From positions 1-64,000 of the forward strand of contig NZ_NFLM01000012.1 in the NCBI RefSeq assembly GCF_002160915.1: DNA of 64,000 bases, read 5' to 3'. The stretch comes from Faecalibacterium sp. An121 (lineage in GTDB: Bacteria > Bacillota > Clostridia > Oscillospirales > Ruminococcaceae). This document shows, one piece after another, positions 33,377 to 42,354 of this stretch (its first letter is position 1; each line of letters begins with the position of its first letter). The notes below the pieces were generated by a model that did not search any database, had not been told where the DNA came from, and saw nothing but the letters and a program-made list of their open reading frames with translations. The translations under genes and the position numbers were made by a program.

Positions 33377-33447
33377 GGATTTGCAGAAAAGATGCAATAT
33401 CTTCAGCTCAAAGCTGTAAATCCTTCATCTTTTGCACAAAAGCAATT
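33377..33447. other. Stem-loop between MFS gene and transporter promoter
   Basis: AAAAGATG and CATCTTTT enclose a smaller CAGCT-CAA-AGCTG hairpin. It lies directly after the MFS gene stop on the minus strand. It has no T run; it may protect the 3' end or act as a regulator site for the adjacent promoter. Confidence 0.35.
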
Positions 33448-33450
33448 GTC

Positions 33451-34653
33451 TTATTCGATATTTTCGGTACTATATATACAAAGACCTTCCCGTCCGATGG
33501 TCCGGGCGGCCCAGGCGCCGCAGCCGGCCAGGGCGGCGCCCACCGCCCAAAAGCAGGCGGCGGCCCCGGCTGCCGCCACCGCCGACGAGCCCGCCAGGAA
33601 GGCCGCCTCCAGGGCGCTGCTGCTCATGTGAAAGACCGACAGCGCCCAGGCCCGGTCGTCCTGCAGGCCCCGGGCGTCGATGAAGGCGTTCTCGCCGGCC
33701 TCCAGCAGACAGGCGGGCAGCTGCAGCAGCAAGGGCAGCGCCAGCATCAGCGCCAGGGCAGGCCCGGCCCGGCGCACAAGGCCCAGCGCCGCCATGACCG
33801 CGCCGGCCGCGCCGCAGCACAGTCCCAGCGCCCGGCTGCGCCAGGCGGCGGGAAGGCGCCGCAGCAGAGGAGCGGCCAGCATCTGCAGGGCCGAATACCC
33901 CAGGATGACCGGGGTCATCCACTCAGGGCGCAGGCCGCAGGCCGCCAGCTTGTCCGCATAGAAAAAGTTGACCAGCAGCTGCCCCATGCTCAGCGCCGCC
34001 AGGGCCGCCATCAGAGCCAGGGACCGGCGGTCCAGCAGCTGCCCGATCCGGGCGCGGCCGCTTCCGGGGCGGGAGGGGGCAGGGGACTTTTTCTCGGCGG
34101 GCAGGGTACAGGCGGCCAAAAAGGCCACCCCCGCCGTGCACACGGTGGCGGCCAGCAGGCCGGTCAGCCCCTGCCAGGCGTACAGCCCCGCATACAGGAC
34201 GGTGCTGGTGATGAAGCCCGCCGTCTCCCGGTTTTCCACCTGGGCGGTGCGGGCCAGGAAGGCCTCGGGGGGCACAGTCGCGTAGAGATAGGCGCTGCGG
34301 GTGCCCGAATCAAAACCAAGGGCCACCCCTTCCACCGCCGCTTCCAGCCCGAACAGGGCCGGCGAGCCGCACAGAAAAGCCGTCAGCAGCAGCGTCCGGG
34401 CCAGCAGGAACAGCCCTTCGCACAAAACCAGGGTGTTGCGGTAGCCGATCCGGTCGGTCAGACGGCCGGCCGGCAGTTCGGACAGCAGCGCGGCGCAGGC
34501 CAGCGCCGCCTGCAGCAGAAAGAACTGCCCCACCGTCACGCCGGCGGCGGTCCGCACCAGCAGCGCCACCGGCCCAAAAAAGACAAGCCCGTCAAAAAAG
34601 GACTTGACGTCCAGGCCGTCCAGCGGGCGGCCTGCTTTTCCAGCGTATTCCAT
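33451..34653 (-). CDS. MFS transporter
   Basis: A 400-residue major facilitator protein with 12 predicted helices. The loop 2-3 signature is LPAGRLTDRIGYRNT (about 60-74). I chose the ATG at 34653 because GGAGG lies 8 bp upstream; the open frame continues 36 codons further but through a leader. It resembles multidrug exporters of gut Firmicutes, but the substrate is unknown. It stands between the two halves of the glycan locus with its own promoter (34880-34908) and a 220-nt leader with a short upstream peptide frame, so it may be a drug-inducible pump unrelated to the locus. Confidence 0.8.
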   Translation of the reverse strand: MEYAGKAGRPLDGLDVKSFFDGLVFFGPVALLVRTAAGVTVGQFFLLQAALACAALLSELPAGRLTDRIGYRNTLVLCEGLFLLARTLLLTAFLCGSPALFGLEAAVEGVALGFDSGTRSAYLYATVPPEAFLARTAQVENRETAGFITSTVLYAGLYAWQGLTGLLAATVCTAGVAFLAACTLPAEKKSPAPSRPGSGRARIGQLLDRRSLALMAALAALSMGQLLVNFFYADKLAACGLRPEWMTPVILGYSALQMLAAPLLRRLPAAWRSRALGLCCGAAGAVMAALGLVRRAGPALALMLALPLLLQLPACLLEAGENAFIDARGLQDDRAWALSVFHMSSSALEAAFLAGSSAVAAAGAAACFWAVGAALAGCGAWAARTIGREGLCIYSTENIE

Positions 34654-34813
34654 TGTACGATCCTCCAGTGCAGCGCACAGGGCGGGCCGGCAGAAGGCCG
34701 CGCACCGCTCTTGCGCATCCGTCAAAGCAGCAAAAAAACACCGCCGCGCACCCAAAAGCACGCCCTTTGGCAGCGGGCGTCCGGGAGCGGGGCAGAGCGC
34801 TTTCAGACAGATG

Positions 34814-34840
34814 TCAAGGCAGGATCACATGGAACAGCAT
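34814..34840 (-). CDS. Leader peptide upstream of the MFS gene
   Basis: An 8-codon frame, MLFHVILP followed by TGA, with AAAGGA 8 bp before the ATG, located 40 nt after the predicted start of the MFS transcript. A run of seven T after GC-rich sequence follows at 34732-34738 (plus-strand A run). The layout resembles ribosome-stalling attenuators of antibiotic-inducible pumps, but I cannot show pairing alternatives with confidence. Confidence 0.45.
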   Translation of the reverse strand: MLFHVILP

Positions 34841-34879
34841 GGTCAGGTTCCTTTCTTCACGGGCTGATGATCTGGCCTC

Positions 34880-34908
34880 ATTATAGCACGGCGCCCTTGT
34901 CTGCGCAA
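34880..34908 (-). promoter_or_regulatory. MFS gene promoter
   Basis: Minus strand TTGCGC (34903-34908), 17-bp spacer, TGC-TATAAT (34880-34885), 220 bp upstream of the start codon and divergent from the yesM-like promoter. Confidence 0.7.
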
Positions 34909-34922
34909 GCCGGGAATGAAGG

Positions 34923-34951
34923 TTGACATCCCGGCCAAAAAAAGCTACTTT
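34923..34951 (+). promoter_or_regulatory. Promoter of the two-component/lyase operon
   Basis: TTGACA (34923-34928), 17-bp spacer, TACTTT (34946-34951), 45 bp before the sensor kinase start. Confidence 0.6.
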
Positions 34952-34995
34952 ATAAAAAGACCGATCCGCATGTTCCACAAAAAGGGGGGAGCGCC

Positions 34996-36777
34996 ATGAA
35001 GTTTGCGTGGATCCGCAGGATGTCCCTGCGCCGTCAGATCCTGTGGGGGACCCAGCTGTTCACCGCCGTTGTCAGCCTGCTGGTGGGCCTTGTGCTGTTT
35101 TATGTGTCCGACGCCAACATCCGCTCCAACACCCTGCGTTCGGTGGAGTTCAACCTTCAGCAGATGGCCACCTCGGTGCAGACCAGCATCAAGACCGCCA
35201 ACGATCTGCTGAACTGGGCCTCCACCGACAGCACCCTCCGCCGCTATCTGTCGGTGGACACCCTGGACGGCCTGCTGACCTCCTCGGCCTACAATACGTT
35301 CCAGGACCGGTATCTCTCCAGCCAGCTGCAGACCCGGATCACCCGGTTTTTCATCACCAACGGCACCGACCGCTTTTTGCAGCAGGGCAGCCTGAGCAGT
35401 TCGGTGGCCCTGAACGCCCAGACCCTGCCCCTGTTTGAAGGCTTCCCGGCGGGGCAGCTGTCCTTTGCCCAGGACCCGCTTCTGGCCACCCACCCCGACT
35501 GCCTGGTGATGGTGCGGGAGATCCGCTCCAACCGCGTCAACGTGGGCTGGGTGTACCTGGGCCTGGACACCGCCGTCATCACCGGCGCGGCCGACAATTA
35601 CATCATGCCCGAAAACGGCGCCCTCTACTGGAAGCTGGGGGAGCAGCTGTGGCGGATCGACGGACGGCACCTCTCCGCCCTGGAGGAGGGCCTGGACGCC
35701 TCCTCCTACCACGCCAGCGGGCTGGCCTCCCCCGATACCCGGGTCTACCGTGTGATGCGCAACGGCAACCCCTTTCTGGCGGTGGAAGTGCGCCTGGACG
35801 GCTGGGACGCCGGGCTGGTGCAGCTTTTCCCCGAGAGCACCCTGCTCAGCCAGCGGATGATCTATCTGGTGCTGATCGGGATGGGGATCCTGCTTTTGTG
35901 GCTGATGGACGCGCTGCTGCTGCGCTGGCTGGACGCGGTCATCACCCGGCCGGTGGCCGCCCTGCGGCACCGCATCGACCAGATCAGCGAGGGGAACTTC
36001 ACCATCGACCACGACATCGAGTGGACCAACGAGCTGGGGGACATCGGCCGGGGCATCAACCACCTGGCCGGCAACATCGAGGGCCTGCTGGCCCGCCGCC
36101 TGGAGGACCAGAAGCGGAAGCAGGACCTGGAATACCAGATGCTGCAGACCGAGATCAACCCCCACTTCATCTACAACACCCTCAATTCCATCCGGTGGAT
36201 GGCCACCATCCAGAACGCGCCCGGCATCGCCGAGATGGTCACCGCCTTTGCCCGGCTGACCAAGAGCGTCTCCAAGAGCACCCAAAAGCTGGTGACCCTG
36301 CAGGAAGAACTGGCCCTCCTCAACGATTACTTTACCATCCAGCAGTACCGCTATGGCGGGGATATCCAGATCGAGGTGGCCCACATCGATGACGAAGCCA
36401 TCTGCCGGGACTGCATGATCCCCCGGTTCACCCTGCAGCCCCTGGCCGAGAACGCCATCTTCCACGGGCTGGAGCCCCGGGGCGGCTACGGCAGCGTCCT
36501 GCTGGAGATCCGCACCAGCCCCGACAACGGGGACGTACTGGTGACCATGACCGACGACGGGGTGGGGATGCCGCCCCACCAGGTGGCCCATCTGCTGGAC
36601 CCGCCCGAGACCCAGGCCGACGCACAGGACAAGATCCGCCATGTGGGCCTGTGGAACGTCCACCGGCGGCTGCAATATTCCTTTGGGCCGAATTATGGGC
36701 TGGCCATCGAGAGCGAGCCGGGGGTGGGCACCGCCGTGACCATCCGTCTGCCCTACCGCAAGAAGGAAGGAGGCTGA
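34996..36777 (+). CDS. YesM-type sensor histidine kinase
   Basis: A 593-residue membrane kinase. One helix at about 18-38, an extracellular sensing domain to about 285, a second helix (about 288-308), then HAMP (about 310-365). The phosphoacceptor is His390 in QTEINPHFIYNTLNSIRW, and PLAENAIFHGLEP and DDGVGMP form the ATP site. This is the 5TM-less YesM subfamily that pairs with AraC-type response regulators to sense extracellular glycans or transporter states. GGGGGGAG precedes the ATG. The stop is 4 bp from the regulator start. Confidence 0.92.
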   Translation: MKFAWIRRMSLRRQILWGTQLFTAVVSLLVGLVLFYVSDANIRSNTLRSVEFNLQQMATSVQTSIKTANDLLNWASTDSTLRRYLSVDTLDGLLTSSAYNTFQDRYLSSQLQTRITRFFITNGTDRFLQQGSLSSSVALNAQTLPLFEGFPAGQLSFAQDPLLATHPDCLVMVREIRSNRVNVGWVYLGLDTAVITGAADNYIMPENGALYWKLGEQLWRIDGRHLSALEEGLDASSYHASGLASPDTRVYRVMRNGNPFLAVEVRLDGWDAGLVQLFPESTLLSQRMIYLVLIGMGILLLWLMDALLLRWLDAVITRPVAALRHRIDQISEGNFTIDHDIEWTNELGDIGRGINHLAGNIEGLLARRLEDQKRKQDLEYQMLQTEINPHFIYNTLNSIRWMATIQNAPGIAEMVTAFARLTKSVSKSTQKLVTLQEELALLNDYFTIQQYRYGGDIQIEVAHIDDEAICRDCMIPRFTLQPLAENAIFHGLEPRGGYGSVLLEIRTSPDNGDVLVTMTDDGVGMPPHQVAHLLDPPETQADAQDKIRHVGLWNVHRRLQYSFGPNYGLAIESEPGVGTAVTIRLPYRKKEGG

Positions 36778-36781
36778 TTTC

Positions 36782-38044
36782 ATGCTGCGGATCTTACTGG
36801 CTGACGACGAACCCCTGGTGCTGATCGGGCTGCAGGGGATGATCGACTGGGAAAAACAGGGCTACACCATCTGTGCCACCGCCCGGAACGGCAAGCTGGC
36901 CCAGGAGGCCATCCAGCGGGAAAAGCCGGATATCGTCATTGCCGACGTCAAGATGCCGGTGCTGGACGGGCTGACCCTGGCCCGGGCCTGCCATGAAAAA
37001 GGGCCCCTGCCGGTGTTCATCCTGCTGACCAGCCTGGAGGACTTCACCTATGCCCGGCGGGCCATCGAAGCCGGGGTGGTGGATTACCTCGTCAAGATGG
37101 AACTGACCGCCCAGAGCCTCTGTTCCGCCCTGGCCCGGGCCGCCGACCAGGTGAACAAGGAAAAGGCCCTGACCGGCCAGATGCCCAGTCAGAAGGTGGT
37201 GGCCGAGGGCCTGCGCACCATGCAGGACCGGTTTCTGATCCAGCTGTATGCCGGGCTGATCCCCGACGAAAAGCATCTGGAGCGGGAGATGAACGCCCTG
37301 AACCTCCACCTGGACCACCCCACCCTGGTGGTGGCCTTCTGCGAGATACGCCCCGCCAACCCCAACATGACCAGCGAGCAGCAGCTCAAGCTGAACCTGG
37401 CCTGCTGCCAGATGGTGGAGACCACCCTCCAGAACTACCTGTCCTGCCGGGCCACCGGCACCGACGTGCTCCATTTCAATGTGCTGTTCGGTGTGACCGA
37501 GGAGCAGGGCCAGGCCGTCAAGCCCCTGCTGGAACCCCTGCTGCAAAAGGCCAGCCAGATCGTCTACAACTATTTTTCGGCCCGGCTGCTGTGGGCGGTG
37601 GGCCGGCCGGCCACAGCTCCCCTCAGCCTGTCCCGGCGGTGCCGGGAGCTGGACAATTTCCGTCCGCTCCTGTCCGAGCGCAATCCCATCCTCTTTGCCG
37701 AAGAGATGGAGACCGATGCCAGCGCCTCCAAGCTCCAGACCGTGGCCCAGGTCAAAGCCTACATCCGGGAGCATCTGTCCGAAAAGCTGACCCTGGCCGA
37801 TGTGGCGGCGGTGTTCAATTTCTCCCCGGGCTACCTCAGCCAGCTCTTTGGCAAATACGGGGGCGGCTTTGTGGAATACATCACCGAGGCCCGGGTGGCC
37901 GCCGCCAAAGAGATGCTGGAAAAAGGGGACAAGAAGATCTATGAGATCGCCGAGGAGCTTGGATTTGAGAGTTCCTTCTATTTTTCCAAGGTCTTTAAAA
38001 AGTCCACCGGCTTGAGCCCCCGGGAATACCAACAGAACCTTTGA
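36782..38044 (+). CDS. YesN-type AraC response regulator
   Basis: A 420-residue regulator: receiver domain (1-120) with Asp55 in VIADVKMPVLDG as phosphoacceptor, a middle domain of about 180 residues, and an AraC-type double helix-turn-helix (about 320-420) ending with ELGFESSFYFSKVFKKSTGLSPREY. It likely activates the glycan-utilisation promoters on both sides of it. Its stop overlaps the ribosome binding region of the lyase gene, and AAGGAGG precedes its start. Confidence 0.93.
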   Translation: MLRILLADDEPLVLIGLQGMIDWEKQGYTICATARNGKLAQEAIQREKPDIVIADVKMPVLDGLTLARACHEKGPLPVFILLTSLEDFTYARRAIEAGVVDYLVKMELTAQSLCSALARAADQVNKEKALTGQMPSQKVVAEGLRTMQDRFLIQLYAGLIPDEKHLEREMNALNLHLDHPTLVVAFCEIRPANPNMTSEQQLKLNLACCQMVETTLQNYLSCRATGTDVLHFNVLFGVTEEQGQAVKPLLEPLLQKASQIVYNYFSARLLWAVGRPATAPLSLSRRCRELDNFRPLLSERNPILFAEEMETDASASKLQTVAQVKAYIREHLSEKLTLADVAAVFNFSPGYLSQLFGKYGGGFVEYITEARVAAAKEMLEKGDKKIYEIAEELGFESSFYFSKVFKKSTGLSPREYQQNL

Positions 38045-38055
38045 GGAGGTGCGCC

Positions 38056-39855
38056 ATGATCTCTGAATGCCTGCCCTTTCTGCCTGAGGTGCTGCCCTCT
38101 TTCAGGCCGTGCCCGCCCGCCCATGACCGGGCCGGGTGGGAGACCCTGCCCCCCGCCGCCAAAAAGCGGCTGATGGCCGCCGGCGCCGCCGAGGCAGCCA
38201 AGCCCCTGCCCGCCCTGCCCCTGTCCCTCTGGCTGGACTTTGCCCGCACCGGGAAGCGGTCTGAATGGGAGGAAGCCTGCTTTGCCCGCCGGGCCCGGCT
38301 GTGCGCCCTGGCCGCCGCCGAGTGCGTGGAATACCAGGGCCGCTTTTTGGACGCCATCGCCGACACGGTGTGGGCCATCTGCGAGGAGAGCGCCTGGCAG
38401 CTGCCGGCCCACAATTCCTATGTGCGGGACACCCCCCAGCTGCCTTTGCCCGACACCGCCCGGCCCCTGATCGACCTGTTCGCCGCCGAGGCGGGGGCTT
38501 TGCTGTCCACCGTCCACTATCTCCTGGGCGCCGAGCTGGAGCAGGCCTACCCGGGCCTTGCCACCCGGATGGAGCGGGAGGTCCGCGCCCGCATCCTGAC
38601 GCCCTACCTCCGGGACCACTTCTGGTGGATGGGCAACCGGGACGAGCCCATGTGCAACTGGACCAGCTGGTGCACCCAGAACGTGCTGCTGTGCTTTTTC
38701 CTGCTGCCCGACGTCAGCCAGGAGGAGCGGCGGGACGCCGTCCGTCAGGCCGCCTACAGCCTGGACTGCTTTTTGAAGGACTACGGCCCCGACGGCTGCT
38801 GCAACGAGGGCGCCCAGTATTACCGGCACGCCGGGCTGACGCTGTGGGGGGCGCTGCGCATTTTGTCCAGCGCCGCGCCCGAGGCTTTCGGACCCGTCTT
38901 CCGGGAGGAAAAGATCCGGAACATCGCCGAATACATCCTGAACGTCCATGTGGACGGGCCTTATTATCTCAACTTCGGGGATTGCAGCCCCCTGGCCGGC
39001 CGCTGCGGCGCCCGGGAATACCTGTTTGCCCGGGCAGTGGGCAGCCCCGCGCTGGAGGCTTTGGCCGCCGCGGATTTCCGGGCCGACCCCGACCCCGACC
39101 GCCTCACCGCCCAGGACGCCAGCAGCCGGATCAACCTGTGGTACCGCCTGCTGACCGCCTTCACCCAGCGGGAAATGATGGACTGTCCCGATCCAGGCCC
39201 CGCCCCGGCCGGAGATGTATGGTATCCCAGCGTGGGGATCTTCGCGGCCCGCCGGGGAAGCTGGGTGCTGGGGGCCAAGATGGGAGGCAACGGGGACAGC
39301 CACAACCACAACGACACCGGCAGCGTCACCGTCTACAAGGACGGCTGCCCCTTCCTCATCGACGTCGGGGTGGAGAGCTACACCCGCAAGACCTTCAGCC
39401 CCCAGCGGTACGAGATCTGGACCATGCAGAGCGGCTGGCACAACCTGCCCACCTTTGACGGGGTGATGCAGCTGCCCGGCGCGGCCTACGCGGCCCGGGA
39501 CATCCGGGTGGGGGAGGGATGCATCTCGGCCGAGCTGTCCGGGGCTTACCCGCCCATCCGGGGGCTTGGCAGCTACCGGCGCACCGTGTCGGTGACCGAA
39601 GAAGGGGTGGCCCTTTCGGACCGGACCGACTGGGACGGCGAAGTGGAGCTGACCCTGATGACCCAGCGCCGGCCCCAGCTGAGCCCGGGCGGTCTGGCGC
39701 TGGAGGATCTGGGGGTGATCCGGATCAGCAGCGGCGCCGAGATCAGCCTGCAGCCGGTGCCGGTGGAAGACCCCCGGCTGCGCACCGCCTGGCCCGATAC
39801 GCTGTGGAAGATCAGCATCTATTTTTACAAATCCCTCGACCTGTTCCTCGAGTAA
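38056..39855 (+). CDS. Heparinase II/III-like polysaccharide lyase
   Basis: A 599-residue protein with an (alpha/alpha) toroid N-terminal half and a beta-sandwich C-terminal half, as in heparinase II/III and oligo-alginate lyases. MCNWTSWCTQN (Asn), CCNEGAQYYRHAG (Tyr) and GDSHNHNDTGSV (His) are at the expected catalytic positions (about 210, 260 and 420). It should cleave uronate-containing polymers by beta-elimination, giving the unsaturated ends that the GH88-like enzyme removes. No signal peptide is visible, so the substrate is probably an imported oligosaccharide. ATG at 38056 with GAGGAGG; a TTG at 38041 is less likely. Confidence 0.87.
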   Translation: MISECLPFLPEVLPSFRPCPPAHDRAGWETLPPAAKKRLMAAGAAEAAKPLPALPLSLWLDFARTGKRSEWEEACFARRARLCALAAAECVEYQGRFLDAIADTVWAICEESAWQLPAHNSYVRDTPQLPLPDTARPLIDLFAAEAGALLSTVHYLLGAELEQAYPGLATRMEREVRARILTPYLRDHFWWMGNRDEPMCNWTSWCTQNVLLCFFLLPDVSQEERRDAVRQAAYSLDCFLKDYGPDGCCNEGAQYYRHAGLTLWGALRILSSAAPEAFGPVFREEKIRNIAEYILNVHVDGPYYLNFGDCSPLAGRCGAREYLFARAVGSPALEALAAADFRADPDPDRLTAQDASSRINLWYRLLTAFTQREMMDCPDPGPAPAGDVWYPSVGIFAARRGSWVLGAKMGGNGDSHNHNDTGSVTVYKDGCPFLIDVGVESYTRKTFSPQRYEIWTMQSGWHNLPTFDGVMQLPGAAYAARDIRVGEGCISAELSGAYPPIRGLGSYRRTVSVTEEGVALSDRTDWDGEVELTLMTQRRPQLSPGGLALEDLGVIRISSGAEISLQPVPVEDPRLRTAWPDTLWKISIYFYKSLDLFLE

Positions 39856-39878
39856 ACAGCAGAAAAGGAGATCCTACG

Positions 39879-40697
39879 ATGGAAACCATCAAGCTCAAAG
39901 TTCTGGACCAGGCAGGCCACACCCTGATGACCTGCCCCGGCAGCCAGGAAGTATCCCTGGTCTACACCGGCGCCTATCAGCCGGGGGACCGCATTGCCCT
40001 GGAGATCGACCACCCGGGCCAGTTCTGCGTCATCCAGCTGGAGGACACCATGCTGCCCGCCCTGGTGTATGTGGTCAAGCGGGAGATCAACTTCCACATC
40101 CCCTTTGGGGAGCAGGCCATCACCTATTCCCCCAAGAGCTTCCAGGGCAGCCGCCACCTGATCCGGGCCCGGCTGGCCAGCCCGGAAGAGCTGGCCGCAC
40201 GCCGCAACCTGGCCTTCAACTGCTACGACCAGCACGGGGACACCGGTTTTTACCCCCACGCTTCCGCCAACGTCGAGACCCGGGGGGAGGCGGTGTTTGC
40301 CGCGCGCAACGCCATCGACGGCATCTTTGAGAACACCGCCCACGGGGAATACCCCTACCAGAGCTGGGGGATCAACCGGGACCCCAACGCGGCCCTGACT
40401 TTGGATTTTGGCCGGGAGGTGCTGCTGGACGAGCTGCGGATCACCGAGCGGGCGGACTTCCCCCACGACAATTACTGGGTGCAGGCCACCGTCACCTTCT
40501 CGGACGGCAGCCAGATGGAGCTGCCCCTGGTCAAGAGCGCCAAGCCCCAGTGCTTTTCCTTTGCGCCCCGGCGGGTGCGCAGCCTGGTGCTCAGCCAGCT
40601 GATCCAGGCCGAAGGGCCGTCCCCTTTCCCGGCCCTGACCCAGATCGAGGCCTGGGGCAGAGAATGCCTGCCTGAAAAGGAAGGTGTCCAGGCATGA
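39879..40697 (+). CDS. F5/8C-like carbohydrate-associated protein
   Basis: A 272-residue cytoplasmic protein. About residues 1-100 look like a small beta domain. The C-terminal half resembles a discoidin/F5-8C fold: ARNAIDGIFENTAHGEYPYQSWG, LTLDFGREVLLDELRI and VRSLVLSQL occupy the places of the conserved strands. No catalytic motif is apparent. AAAAGGAG precedes the ATG. It sits between the lyase and the YesL-like gene in one operon; binding of the locus's glycan is the natural guess but not proven. Confidence 0.65.
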   Translation: METIKLKVLDQAGHTLMTCPGSQEVSLVYTGAYQPGDRIALEIDHPGQFCVIQLEDTMLPALVYVVKREINFHIPFGEQAITYSPKSFQGSRHLIRARLASPEELAARRNLAFNCYDQHGDTGFYPHASANVETRGEAVFAARNAIDGIFENTAHGEYPYQSWGINRDPNAALTLDFGREVLLDELRITERADFPHDNYWVQATVTFSDGSQMELPLVKSAKPQCFSFAPRRVRSLVLSQLIQAEGPSPFPALTQIEAWGRECLPEKEGVQA

Positions 40698-42118
40698 GCT
40701 GGTTCGACGCTTTCTACGGAGGTCCGGGCCGGGGGGTGGACCCCAACGAGCCCGAAAAGAAGGGGCTGCGGCGCTTTTTGCAGATGGTGGGCCGGGATTT
40801 CGGACAGTTGGTCGGCACCAACTTCCTGGCCTGCGTCCTGCTTTTGCCCGCGTCCCTGGGGGTGTCCCTGGGGGTCATCCTGCTCAACTTTCCCTTCACC
40901 CTGCTGATGGGCCTGGTGTCCGGCCTGACAGGCGGGCTGGGTCTGCTGCTGCTGGCGGACTGCGGCCTGCGCAGCCTCTGCAACGACCCTTCCCCCTGGC
41001 TGCACCGGGCCTGGCAGACGGTGAAAGCCAAATGGAAAACCACCCTGCCCCTGGGTTCTCTGATCATCACCCTGCTGGGGGCTCTGTGTTTTGTGTGGGC
41101 CTACATCTTTGAGGTGATGCAGGCCACCGGGCAGTATCCAGGCAGCGCGGTGGTGGTGTTCCTGGGCTTTGATATGCTGGTGCTGGCGGTGGGAGGCACC
41201 CTCTGTGTGGCTGTACTGGCCGCCGCGGCCCCCGAAGGGCTGCGCTTCCGGGACCTGTTCCGGGGGGCGGGGTCTATGCTGCTGGCCGCCCCGGGGCGGT
41301 GCATCGCCGGAGGCGCCGTCTCGATGGCGGGCGTGGCGGTGCTGATCCTGTTTTTCCCGGTCAGTACCTTCTGGGCCATGCTGTTCGGGTTCTGGCTGCC
41401 GGCCCTGGTTGCCATGCAGCTGCTGTTCCCCCTGCTGCGGGAGGGGTACGACCTGACGGTGCAGCGCCGTTCGGACGCCATGCCCGGCGCTGATGCGCCC
41501 CTGACTGAAAAAGAGAAAAAAGCCCGGGCCCGGGCCAACTGGTGGTATTACAACTGGGGCGTGGTGGTGCTGGCCATCGTCCTGGCGGCCGGCGTAGCCT
41601 ATGTGATCTACGGGCTGAACACGGAAGTGGACCCCGACTACTCGGTGGCGGTGGTCACCGCCGACACGCTGCCGGACGCCTCGGCCCTGCAGCTGCAGCA
41701 GGTCCTGGAAAGCTACGGCCAGGACCGCAACCAGGACGGCGCGGTGGTGGTCAGCCTCAACGTATACACCTGGAGTGCCAACGCCTCCCTCACCGACATG
41801 AACAGCCAGATGGCGGGCGCCACCCGGATGAACACCGACCTGGCCAACGGGGACAGCGGCATCTGGGTGCTGGCCGACCCCGAGGGCTTTGAGGAAGCCT
41901 ACGGCGCCCTGAGCGAGCATCTGGGGGAGAACTGGCGGGACCAGCTGTATAACTGGACCGACGTGCCCGCCCTGGCCGGGGCCGACCTTGGCAGCTACAA
42001 CACCTCCGCCGACGGCTCTGCCAGCCAGTCGGTGCAGGAACTGTTCGCCTCCTACAAGATCGCGGTGCTGGACGCCTCCGACGGACTGTGGGATGCCATC
42101 CAGGACGCCGCCTCCTGA
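40694..42118 (+). CDS. YesL/DUF624-like membrane protein with extra extracellular domain
   Basis: A 474-residue protein. The first 260 residues have about six helices and resemble DUF624 (YesL) proteins, which accompany YesMN systems and sugar transporters. A further helix (about 287-308) then leads to a 165-residue hydrophilic domain (DYSVAVVTADTLPDASALQL onward) that ordinary YesL proteins (about 210 residues) lack. Its start overlaps the preceding stop by 4 bp (ATGA). It is the last gene of the operon. The role of YesL is unknown; the extra domain may bind glycan or a partner. Confidence 0.72.
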   Translation: MSWFDAFYGGPGRGVDPNEPEKKGLRRFLQMVGRDFGQLVGTNFLACVLLLPASLGVSLGVILLNFPFTLLMGLVSGLTGGLGLLLLADCGLRSLCNDPSPWLHRAWQTVKAKWKTTLPLGSLIITLLGALCFVWAYIFEVMQATGQYPGSAVVVFLGFDMLVLAVGGTLCVAVLAAAAPEGLRFRDLFRGAGSMLLAAPGRCIAGGAVSMAGVAVLILFFPVSTFWAMLFGFWLPALVAMQLLFPLLREGYDLTVQRRSDAMPGADAPLTEKEKKARARANWWYYNWGVVVLAIVLAAGVAYVIYGLNTEVDPDYSVAVVTADTLPDASALQLQQVLESYGQDRNQDGAVVVSLNVYTWSANASLTDMNSQMAGATRMNTDLANGDSGIWVLADPEGFEEAYGALSEHLGENWRDQLYNWTDVPALAGADLGSYNTSADGSASQSVQELFASYKIAVLDASDGLWDAIQDAAS

Positions 42119-42167
42119 CGGGAGTTGTATTTTGTCGGTTTTTTAATAGTTTTAGTCCAAAAAGAGA

Positions 42168-42196
42168 TTGTATTCCACCCGTGCCGGATGTATCCT
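42168..42196 (+). promoter_or_regulatory. Promoter of the acetyltransferase gene
   Basis: TTGTAT (42168-42173), 17-bp spacer, TATCCT (42191-42196). The leader to 42354 is GC-rich with minor hairpins and no recognised element. Confidence 0.45.
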
Positions 42197-42354
42197 AAAG
42201 GTGCGGAACGGAGCAACGGCCGGGACGCGATTCTCCAAAAAATCAACACACACACGCTGATAGGGGACGGGACACACCGCCCCTTATTGGTGTTTGCGCC
42301 CGTGCGGCGCGGGCGGCGTTTCAGCGGATTTTCCGCACAAAAGGAGGACCCCTT

